NCBI RefSeq assembly: GCF_030503735.1
Contig: NZ_CP073096.1
Location: 930,001 to 994,000, forward strand
Origin: Corynebacterium tuberculostearicum
GTDB taxonomy: Bacteria > Actinomycetota > Actinomycetes > Mycobacteriales > Mycobacteriaceae
Reading direction: 5' to 3'
Length of the DNA: 64,000 nt
Shown here piece by piece: positions 56,101-63,286 of the stretch; within the stretch, counting starts at the first letter, position 1, and every line of letters begins with the position of its first letter. Below the pieces are notes generated by a model, which saw nothing but the letters and a program-made list of their open reading frames with translations, had not been told where the DNA came from and did no database searches. A program made the position numbers and the translations under genes.

Positions 56101-56187
56101 AACAATCTTGTGCCCTTCTACCTGTTCAATCCATAGACCAAGCCCCGTTACGGGCAGCCACAGTCCATGCACAAGGTAAGAAGCCAT
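53164..56187 (-). CDS. SNF2-family DEAD/DEAH helicase (HelZ-like)
   Basis: 1007 residues from the ATG at 56187; an alternative ATG at 56199 is in frame and neither has a good ribosome site. The N-terminal half is the bacterial SNF2-associated domain. The SNF2 motor follows: [16 protein letters not shown] (I), [10 protein letters not shown] (II), [13 protein letters not shown] (III), [14 protein letters not shown] (IV), and [20 protein letters not shown] with RIGQ (V/VI). It moves along DNA or displaces proteins. First gene of the six-gene operon. Confidence 0.95.
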   Translation of the reverse strand: [1007 protein letters not shown]

Positions 56188-56367
56188 AGCCGCCAGCATA
56201 GCAGCCCATTTGATTTTGTTACACGCTCGTTATGTTCCACCCTTTTCCCAGTTGAATGATAGAAAATCCAAACGGAGACATGCGCCACACCTGCATTTTC
56301 GCTTGGGTAAATCTTGTGACCTCGTTAACGTAAGAATGTCCTTTACAAAATCTACAAGGAGTAAAAC

Positions 56368-57933
56368 GTGCAAGAATCAACTTGGTACGTCATTGCGATG
56401 ATCATTTATCTCTTCGCAATGGCAGCCATTGGCTACTGGAGCTACAAACAAACCGACAAATATGACGATTATGTTTTGGGCGGCCGTGGCCTGCACCCAT
56501 TCGTAGCGGCTCTCTCCGCAGGCGCCTCTGACATGTCCGGCTGGCTACTCATGGGCCTGCCGGGCGCGCTTTTCCTCTCGGGCATGTCCGAGCTGTGGAT
56601 GGCCATCGGCCTGCTCGTCGGCTGCTGGGCAAACTGGAAGTGGGTGGCACCGCGCCTGCGCTCCTACTCGGAGATTGCGGCCAACTCCATTACCGTGCCG
56701 TCCTTCTTTGAAAACCGCCTGCACGATAAGTCCCGCCTGCTGCGCATCATCTCCGCAGCCATCATTATCTTCTTCTTTACCTTCTACGTCTCCTCCGGCA
56801 TGGTCTCTGGTGGCCGCTACTTCGAGTCCACCTTCGGTGGTGACTACCTCACCGGCATGCTTGTTATTGCGGCCGTGACCATTTTCTACACCTTCGTCGG
56901 TGGCTTCTTGGCGGTGTCCTACACGGACGTCGTCCAGGGCGTGCTCATGTTCGTCGCCCTGATGATTGTGCCGATCATGGCAATCGTCTCTCTTAGCGAT
57001 CCCGCTTCTATCTTCTCTTTCGCCGACAATAACGCCTACGGCACCGATGGCATCGTCGAAAACGACAACTACTTTTCCATGTTCGCGGGCGTTTCCGCCG
57101 GCGTTATCATCGGCAACCTTGCCTGGGGTTTGGGCTACTTTGGCCAGCCGCACATCATCGTGCGTTTCATGGCGCTGCGCAAGCCTTCCGACGCCCGCCA
57201 GGGCCGCTTTTACGGCGTGACTTGGATGGGCCTATCCGTCATCGGCGCCATCTTCGTCGCCCTATCCGGCACCGTTTATTTCACACAGACCGGCCACAGC
57301 ATCACCGACCAGGAAAACTTCGAAACCATCTTCCTGGATATGGCGCAGGCCATGATGCACCCACTGCCCGCAGGCTTCATTCTGACCGCGGTTCTGGCCG
57401 CCATTATGTCCACCATGTCGTCCCAGATGCTCGTCGTCTCTACTTCCCTCATCGAGGACCTCTTCCTCATCTTTGCCAAAAAGAAGCCAGGCGAGCAGGT
57501 CCTCATTAACCTCTCCCGCACCGCCATCGTCGCCATCGCGGTCATTGCCGCCCTGCTGGCAATCAACCCATCTGACTCCATTTTGGGTCTGGTTGGCTTC
57601 GCTTGGGCAGGCTTCGGTTCTGCCTTCGGCCCGATCATCTTGCTCTCCTTGTACTGGAAGCGTCTCAACTCCACCGGCGCAATTGCCGGCATGCTTACCG
57701 GTGCCATCATTGCTATTGGCTGGGGCATGTCCCCGCTTTCCGACGTCCTCTACGAAATCGTCCCAGGCTTCTTCCTGGCCCTCATCGTGGCGGTTGTTGT
57801 CTCCAAGCTCACCAAGGAGCCTAAGCCAGAGGTTGTGGCCGAATTCGAAGAGTCCACCAAGCTGGCCAAGCTCGTGGAAAATGACTCCAACCTGGACTTC
57901 GAGGAAGCAGCAGAGAAGGTCACCGATAAATAG
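56368..57933 (+). CDS. putP: Sodium/proline symporter
   Basis: 521 residues from a GTG with AAGGAG eight bases upstream. Thirteen-helix SSS-family transporter; VLGGRGLHPFVAALSAGASD with MSGWLLMGLPGA and YFGQPHIIVRFMA are PutP landmarks. It takes up proline with sodium for nutrition or osmoprotection. The 168-bp gap upstream contains TTGGGT-N17-TAACGT (about 56312-56340) as a possible promoter and a weak GlxR-like half site TGTGACC. A charged C-terminal tail is present. Confidence 0.95.
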   Translation: MQESTWYVIAMIIYLFAMAAIGYWSYKQTDKYDDYVLGGRGLHPFVAALSAGASDMSGWLLMGLPGALFLSGMSELWMAIGLLVGCWANWKWVAPRLRSYSEIAANSITVPSFFENRLHDKSRLLRIISAAIIIFFFTFYVSSGMVSGGRYFESTFGGDYLTGMLVIAAVTIFYTFVGGFLAVSYTDVVQGVLMFVALMIVPIMAIVSLSDPASIFSFADNNAYGTDGIVENDNYFSMFAGVSAGVIIGNLAWGLGYFGQPHIIVRFMALRKPSDARQGRFYGVTWMGLSVIGAIFVALSGTVYFTQTGHSITDQENFETIFLDMAQAMMHPLPAGFILTAVLAAIMSTMSSQMLVVSTSLIEDLFLIFAKKKPGEQVLINLSRTAIVAIAVIAALLAINPSDSILGLVGFAWAGFGSAFGPIILLSLYWKRLNSTGAIAGMLTGAIIAIGWGMSPLSDVLYEIVPGFFLALIVAVVVSKLTKEPKPEVVAEFEESTKLAKLVENDSNLDFEEAAEKVTDK

Positions 57934-57962
57934 TCGGAACCAACCTGCGGTCCGCACAGTCC

Positions 57963-57983
57963 AATAGGACATGAAGTCCTATT
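57963..57983 (+). promoter_or_regulatory. Palindrome across the start codon of the DUF1524 gene
   Basis: AATAGGAC (57963-57970) and GTCCTATT (57976-57983) are perfectly complementary and put the ATG in the five-base loop. In RNA this hairpin would hold the start region; in DNA it could be an operator. There is no ribosome site before the ATG. Confidence 0.5.
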
Positions 57984-58549
57984 ACCTGGCCGCGCTATCA
58001 TGCATTACCGTTCTCATCGGCGCATGGTATGCGTGGCCTTTTCCGCGTTTTGATGTTGCCACCCTCCCAGCCCGGCCGGAGGCCACCGGCTACAACCGCG
58101 AAGACTTCGGCATTTGGCAGCCCCACGGTGCCTGCACCACGCGCGAGGTCATTCTAGAAAGCCAGGCCAGCGATCCTCTCGAAAACTGCCATGCCCACTC
58201 CGGCACTGTCTACGACCCATATAGTGGCACCCCTATTCCTGCTACCTCCCCTATTGAGATCAACCACATCTTTCCCCTCTCCGCGGCCTATGACATGGGT
58301 GCTTCCGAGTGGGACCGCGAGTCTAAGGTCCGCTTTGGCAACGATCCGCTCAATCTCGTAGCCACCAGCCGTGAGCTCAACCAAGAAAAGTCAGATTCTC
58401 TCCCTGCGGAATGGCTTCCTCCGGCCAACCGTTGCGACTACTCGCGCCGCCTCGCCGACATCGCCGGCAAGTACTCCCTTCCCCTACCCTCCAAGGATGT
58501 ACACGCGATGCAAAGGCAATGTCGGTTAGCCCTCCTGACTGGAAATTGA
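57971..58549 (+). CDS. Secreted or membrane-anchored HNH endonuclease (DUF1524)
   Basis: 192 residues. An N-terminal hydrophobic segment (YYLAALSCITVLIGAWYAW) is a signal or anchor. The nuclease motif is IEINHIFPLSAAYDMGASEW followed by FGNDPLNLVATSRELNQEKS, as in the GmrSD C-terminal/DUF1524 group. Four cysteines may form disulfides outside the cell. It probably cuts external DNA for nutrition or competition; not proven. Confidence 0.88.
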   Translation: MKSYYLAALSCITVLIGAWYAWPFPRFDVATLPARPEATGYNREDFGIWQPHGACTTREVILESQASDPLENCHAHSGTVYDPYSGTPIPATSPIEINHIFPLSAAYDMGASEWDRESKVRFGNDPLNLVATSRELNQEKSDSLPAEWLPPANRCDYSRRLADIAGKYSLPLPSKDVHAMQRQCRLALLTGN

Positions 58550-58593
58550 TTAGGGTTGACGTGGCAACTTTCCGCGATTGAAGGGTTCTTTCA

Positions 58594-59043
58594 ATGACTT
58601 CTTTCCTTGTATTCCTCCACGTGGCTGCGGCCATCCTCTTGATTGGCCCGGTGTGTGTATCCACTTCCTCCTACCAGACCCAAATGGCGAAGGCAGCACA
58701 AGGTGACCAAGCAGCCCTTGGCTCCGCCCGCGTTCTACACAACATCACCAATACCTACGGCTACATCTCCGCCATCGTGCCCATCCTGGGACTCGGCGTA
58801 TTCCTTTCCGATATTGACGCCTACAAGTCCGCGGTCAATTTCCACATCGCTATCCTCGTGGCCATCATCGCGTGGTGCCTGTTGTTCTTCCTGATTCTGC
58901 CGAAGCAGAAGAAGTCCTTGACAGCTCTAGAATCCAACTCCACCTTTGACTATGCAGCTGCTAAGAAGCCGCTGTCCGCATTCGGCGGCGTGTTCAACCT
59001 GCTGTGGATTGTCTGCCTTATCCTGATGTACGTCAACTTCTAA
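58594..59043 (+). CDS. DUF2269-like membrane protein
   Basis: 149 residues with four membrane helices (FLVFLHVAAAILLIGPVCV; YGYISAIVPILGLGVFL; FHIAILVAIIAWCLLFFLI; AFGGVFNLLWIVCLILMYV). The His in HVAAAILL and the pattern resemble DUF2269/predicted integral membrane family proteins. AAGGG is upstream. Function unknown. A hairpin at its end overlaps the stop of the convergent gene. Confidence 0.75.
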   Translation: MTSFLVFLHVAAAILLIGPVCVSTSSYQTQMAKAAQGDQAALGSARVLHNITNTYGYISAIVPILGLGVFLSDIDAYKSAVNFHIAILVAIIAWCLLFFLILPKQKKSLTALESNSTFDYAAAKKPLSAFGGVFNLLWIVCLILMYVNF

Positions 59044-59044
59044 G

Positions 59045-59069
59045 TGGCCTTCTAAGAAGCCATTTATTC
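59045..59069 (+). terminator. Probable terminator after the DUF2269-like gene
   Basis: TGGCCTTC and GAAGCCA can pair with one bulged C around a TAA loop, followed by TTTATTCTT. It overlaps the stop codon of the convergent DUF222 gene. Confidence 0.5.
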
Positions 59070-60290
59070 TTCTGGGGCAGTGTCTTCACTGTCCCTTTTC
59101 TCGTTTTTGAGCTCCTCCTTCAACTTTTGTGCATCTTCGTGCGCATTTTCTCGACGCCGACGCGTCGCCTGCGCCACCGTCTGTGCCCACCGTCGGTTCT
59201 TCGGTGTAAGCGGACCGCTAGCCTCGTCATAGACCCAAGTGGAATCCTCAAAGAGCCAGACGACGTCCCCGCTAACCGGGTCCTTAATATAGAAGGCTCG
59301 GCCATCGGTCTTTATGTTGTGGTGGTGTTGACAAAGGCAGGTCAAATTTGCTGCAGAGGTAGGACCCCCTTCGGCGAAATCGTGCCGGTGGTCCATCTGG
59401 GAAGCCATCGCCGGCCTCGTACAGCCGGGCCACCGGCAGGTTCCATCGAGCCCCTCAACAAAGGCACGGATATGCGGCGGAGTTACATAGTTTCCGCTTT
59501 CATCCTCCGCTGCTGCATCCATGTCGCGCACGGTCGTGGCCCGCGATTGCATTTCATCAGCTACATCTGGTGAAACCCACCCTAGATTTTGCACAAAGGC
59601 GGGAGCATCCGGCAGATCGCAGCGGTACATATTGAGCACCACCTTCGCTTTGGCTTCGGCCTCTCCGGTGAGCAACTCGACCGCCGCCTGCGCCAAGGAA
59701 ATGTCCTTCTCCGCGGCCACACCGCGAATATTTCGATCAATGATCTCGGCAGTTTCTAAGCCGACATCGAGACAAACTGCGGCCCACTGCCCTCCCGTAG
59801 GCTCGAGGTGATAAGTCTCTTTGCGGCGCGGATCGCGCGCGGCGATGGTCGGATCAAGGCGGACAATGAGGTCCCGCAGCTTTCGCCGCAGGTTGCGATG
59901 GGACGGTAATTTTTGGTTGGGGCGTTTGGGGGTGAGGTAGGTGGTTAATTCGGCGTCGATAAGCAAGCGCTGTTCGGCGTTAATCTCTCCCAGCTTTGAG
60001 AGGGTCTGGTCGATAGTAATCAAGCGGTCTAAATCTAAATGGTAAAGCTCTTCCTGCCGGGATTTAAGGCGCGGCAACTCCTTTAAACGCTCAAAGGCGA
60101 AGATGATATTTCTAATTCGCGATTGCCGTGCCCCAGTAAGATCCGAGAGTGATTGGCTAATTATTTCGATATCATCGTCCGGGTCAGGATGCAGGCTCCG
60201 CCATAGCCGGTATTCTGACTTGCGTATGTCTGTAGCTGCTTGTGAGGTGGAATTTTCTGGATTGGTATTGGCAAAATAGGGCGCATTCAT
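59064..60290 (-). CDS. DUF222/HNH endonuclease-domain protein (13E12 type)
   Basis: 408 residues. The N-terminal DUF222 helical domain (about 60-270) is followed by an HNH domain: CRWPGCTRPAMASQMDHRHD, EGGPTSAANLTCLCQHHH. Proteins of this type are multicopy in mycobacteria (13E12 repeat family) and often mobile; their biological role is unsettled. The C-terminal tail is rich in Lys and Glu. An AT-rich gap of 148 bp upstream holds the deaD terminator. Confidence 0.9.
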   Translation of the reverse strand: MNAPYFANTNPENSTSQAATDIRKSEYRLWRSLHPDPDDDIEIISQSLSDLTGARQSRIRNIIFAFERLKELPRLKSRQEELYHLDLDRLITIDQTLSKLGEINAEQRLLIDAELTTYLTPKRPNQKLPSHRNLRRKLRDLIVRLDPTIAARDPRRKETYHLEPTGGQWAAVCLDVGLETAEIIDRNIRGVAAEKDISLAQAAVELLTGEAEAKAKVVLNMYRCDLPDAPAFVQNLGWVSPDVADEMQSRATTVRDMDAAAEDESGNYVTPPHIRAFVEGLDGTCRWPGCTRPAMASQMDHRHDFAEGGPTSAANLTCLCQHHHNIKTDGRAFYIKDPVSGDVVWLFEDSTWVYDEASGPLTPKNRRWAQTVAQATRRRRENAHEDAQKLKEELKNEKRDSEDTAPEE

Positions 60291-60397
60291 GGACTTCCCC
60301 CGCAGAAGTTTCTCTAGAACATGTTTGCGCTTTTAGTATACAAAATGCCTCCGACACCCTACCCCCGTTTATAGTAAAACCGCAGGTCAAAAGGTAC

Positions 60398-60425
60398 GAA
60401 AAAATGGACCTCCGAAGAGGCCCAT
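60398..60425 (-). terminator. Terminator after the DEAD-box helicase gene
   Basis: On the minus strand ATGGGCCTC-TTCG-GAGGTCCAT is a 9-bp stem (one G-U) with a stable UUCG tetraloop, followed by TTTTTT. Classic intrinsic terminator 14 bp after the stop. Confidence 0.93.
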
Positions 60426-60438
60426 TGAGTCGAAAATG

Positions 60439-62298
60439 TTAATCGCGCCAGCGCCCACCGCGCTTGCGTCCGCCGCCGTGGTCACGGCGTGGCGGGCGTC
60501 CGGTGTCCTTTTTAATCTTGATCAGCTGGCCGGAAATGCGGGTATCTTTCAGGCGATCCAGCACTGCCGGGTCAAGGTTCTTTGGCAGGTCAACCAGAGT
60601 ATGGCCTACCGCGATGGTGATACGGCCAAAGTCCTTGGCAGACAGGCCACCCTCGTTGGCAATAGCACCCACGATGGCTCCCGGGCGCACATTTTGCCGC
60701 TTGCCGACGTCCAACCGGTACGTTTCAAAATCTCCGTCCGGCCGCTTAGGACCACGGCCCTTGCCGCCGCCCTTGAAATCGCGCTTGCGATCGTCGCGGC
60801 GGTCGCGGTCACGCTTCGGCTTGGGAAGCGGCTTGTCTTCCATTAGGAAGTTCTTTCCGCCTTGAAGCATGACAGCGAGGGCTGCGGCAATGTCATCCAT
60901 GGCCGCGTTATTGTCCTCGGAGTACTTGCGCACCAAGGTACGGAAGAAATCCGCCTGCTTATTGTCCATGGAGTTGGTAATGGACTGCGCAAACTTTTCC
61001 TTGCGCTTTTCGTTAACCTCATCGACGGACGGCAGTTCCATCTCTTCCAAGCGGGCGTTGGTCACACGCTCGATGGAGCGCAGCATGCGGCGCTCGCGCG
61101 GGGTGACGAACAGGATGGCTTCGCCGGAGCGGCCCGCGCGGCCAGTGCGGCCGATGCGGTGCACGTAGGACTCGGTATCGTTCGGGATATCGAAATTGAC
61201 CACGTGGGTGATGCGCTCAACGTCGAGGCCACGGGCGGCAACGTCGGTAGCCACGAGGATGTCTAGGCGGCCATCCTTGAGCTGATCGACGGTGCGCTCA
61301 CGCTGCGCCTGCGCAATATCACCGTTGATGGCGGCGGCACTAAAGCCGCGATCACGCAGGGTCTCGGCTACCTCTTCGGTCTCATGCTTGGTCCGGCAGA
61401 AGACGATGATGGCATCGTAATTGATGACCTCAAGGATGCGGGTGAAGGCATCCATCTTCGCGCGGTGCGGGATGAGGAGGAAGCGCTGGGTGATGTTGTC
61501 ATTGGTGCGGCGCTCGGACTTCACCGTGACCTCGGCGGGGTTGTCGAGGTACTGCTTAGAGAGGCGCCGGATAGCGTTCGGCATGGTGGCCGAGAAAAGC
61601 GCCACCTGCTTGCGGTCCGGGGTGTCTTCCAAGATGCGCTCGACGTCTTCTTGGAAGCCCATGTTCAGCATCTCATCGGCCTCATCGAGGACGAGGAATT
61701 GCAGCTGAGACAGGTCCAGCGAGCCTTTTTCCAAGTGGTCGATGACGCGACCCGGGGTACCCACGATGACCTGGGCACCACGACGCAACCCGGATAGCTG
61801 AATGCCATAGGCTTGGCCGCCGTAGATAGGCAGCACCTCGAGACCCTTGAGAGACTCGGCGAAGGATTGGAAAGAGTCCGCCACCTGCAGGGCCAGCTCG
61901 CGGGTTGGGGCGAGTACGAGTGCCTGCGGATGGCGGGCCTTGGTGTCAATCTGCGACAGAACCGGCAGCGCAAAGGCTGCGGTCTTGCCGGTACCGGTCT
62001 GGGCGAGGCCGACTACGTCGCGGCCTTCCATCAAGATCGGGATGGTTTCTTCCTGAATGGGGGACGGCTTGGTGAAGCCTACTTTCGCAACAGCCTCCAG
62101 AATCCTCTCTGGCAGGCCAAGATGCGCGAACCCCTGGGAGTTGTCGTTGGCTGAATCTTGGGACTCAGCGCCGGTGTCCTCAGAAGTATTCGCAGCCCTG
62201 GTGTCCTTGGTGACACCTTGCGAGTTGTCCTGAGATTCCGACTTATTAAAATCTTCCGGCTCGTTGACGCCGCCGGTGGCGTTATCGGTAATGCTCAT
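60439..62298 (-). CDS. deaD: DEAD-box ATP-dependent RNA helicase
   Basis: 619 residues from MSITDNATGGVNEPEDF; an in-frame start 33 bp upstream is less likely. Acidic Ser/Asn/Asp-rich head, then the helicase core: Q-motif FTKPSPIQEETIP, LAQTGTGKT, VLDEADEML, FSATMP and HRIGRTGRAG. After the core come a DbpA-type RNA-binding domain (GAIVGAIANEGGLSAKDFGR) and a Gly/Arg tail (RRDHGGGRKRGGRWRD). It unwinds RNA in ribosome assembly and cold adaptation. DbpA or CsdA subgroup cannot be separated with certainty. Confidence 0.95.
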   Translation of the reverse strand: MSITDNATGGVNEPEDFNKSESQDNSQGVTKDTRAANTSEDTGAESQDSANDNSQGFAHLGLPERILEAVAKVGFTKPSPIQEETIPILMEGRDVVGLAQTGTGKTAAFALPVLSQIDTKARHPQALVLAPTRELALQVADSFQSFAESLKGLEVLPIYGGQAYGIQLSGLRRGAQVIVGTPGRVIDHLEKGSLDLSQLQFLVLDEADEMLNMGFQEDVERILEDTPDRKQVALFSATMPNAIRRLSKQYLDNPAEVTVKSERRTNDNITQRFLLIPHRAKMDAFTRILEVINYDAIIVFCRTKHETEEVAETLRDRGFSAAAINGDIAQAQRERTVDQLKDGRLDILVATDVAARGLDVERITHVVNFDIPNDTESYVHRIGRTGRAGRSGEAILFVTPRERRMLRSIERVTNARLEEMELPSVDEVNEKRKEKFAQSITNSMDNKQADFFRTLVRKYSEDNNAAMDDIAAALAVMLQGGKNFLMEDKPLPKPKRDRDRRDDRKRDFKGGGKGRGPKRPDGDFETYRLDVGKRQNVRPGAIVGAIANEGGLSAKDFGRITIAVGHTLVDLPKNLDPAVLDRLKDTRISGQLIKIKKDTGRPPRRDHGGGRKRGGRWRD

Positions 62299-62440
62299 TG
62301 CTTCACCAACCCTACGCGATTGCAGCCACAAACTCCATTGCGCAGCTCTTCGGCTTTCCTAGCCCAGATTTCCTGCAATGTTCGAAGCAATTCGAAAACA
62401 CCGAAGCGTGGCGTCGCGTCCTTCTTCTAAGGTGCAGTTC

Positions 62441-63286
62441 ATGTCTCATCTACGCCCACGGTTCCTTTACGACCAAGCACGTATCCGTGCCAAGCTAAGT
62501 TCGTATCCAGGGTTCAGCACGGAACTGGACGCTCCGGTAGACCTTTATCTGTCCTCGCTGTCTACGGGCCTGATCTACCCCACTAGGCGCAGCCGTCGGC
62601 CACAGCATGGCGAGTTTGTACACATTACAGACCGCCGCTTTCACCTAAACCCCGTCTTTCGCATAACTAAGGTGGAGGACAACTTTGAGTTTTATGTGAT
62701 GGAGCTAGATCCAGTGCGCTTTCACCGCACTGAATACGCCGCACGTCCAAAACTTCTTAGCCTCGGCAGCGTGGTGGACAACGAGAAAACTACTCACTTT
62801 CCGGTGGAGTTTGATTTCGCATCTCGTGGCAAGTTTGTGACTTTTAGTGCCGTCGATAAGCCTAAGGTAGGCCGCCTATACTCCTGCTTTACTTCACGGC
62901 CTCGGCACCCTTTATGCCTGCGCATAGAATCCACGGAGGACAACAATGGGCTGGTGCGCGCCCAGGTGAGCGAGGTCTATAGCGACTTTGAACGCGGAGA
63001 AATAAAAGGACCGCGAAAGGACTACGGCCCCGATAACCTCCCCTACCGGCCACCGGCTATCACCCGCACGGACGTAGAGATAGAGCTAGGGCGCTTCCGT
63101 CGCCTCTACGACCCAGAGTCATGGACTGTTCATGGTGCACAAGACGAAGAAACCCTCTTTATGGTAGAAGATCCGGATGGATCGCGGGCGGTCTTTATCA
63201 GCAAAAAAGACGCGTGGCTGCATATGACAAAAGAAAATGGCCGCCGACTATATCAGATAGCGGCGACCTTTCTAAAGGAGCGCTAG
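62441..63286 (+). CDS. Hypothetical protein, no recognised family
   Basis: 281 residues from MSHLRPRFLYDQARIRAKLS with AAGGTG at normal distance; an ATG at 62378 is in frame but overlaps the promoter gap. No membrane segment and no signal. It is rich in Arg, aromatic and acidic residues (RRFHLNPVFRITKVEDNFEF, FDFASRGKFVTFSAVDKPKV) and looks like a soluble beta-rich protein. Its TAG stop overlaps the hutI stop on the other strand (CTAG). Divergent from deaD by 142 bp. Confidence 0.72.
   Translation: MSHLRPRFLYDQARIRAKLSSYPGFSTELDAPVDLYLSSLSTGLIYPTRRSRRPQHGEFVHITDRRFHLNPVFRITKVEDNFEFYVMELDPVRFHRTEYAARPKLLSLGSVVDNEKTTHFPVEFDFASRGKFVTFSAVDKPKVGRLYSCFTSRPRHPLCLRIESTEDNNGLVRAQVSEVYSDFERGEIKGPRKDYGPDNLPYRPPAITRTDVEIELGRFRRLYDPESWTVHGAQDEETLFMVEDPDGSRAVFISKKDAWLHMTKENGRRLYQIAATFLKER

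Noticed and set aside
59064..60290. DUF222/HNH gene as an intein or homing endonuclease insertion
   Set aside because: It is a free-standing complete gene of a well-known actinobacterial family with no interrupted host gene nearby.
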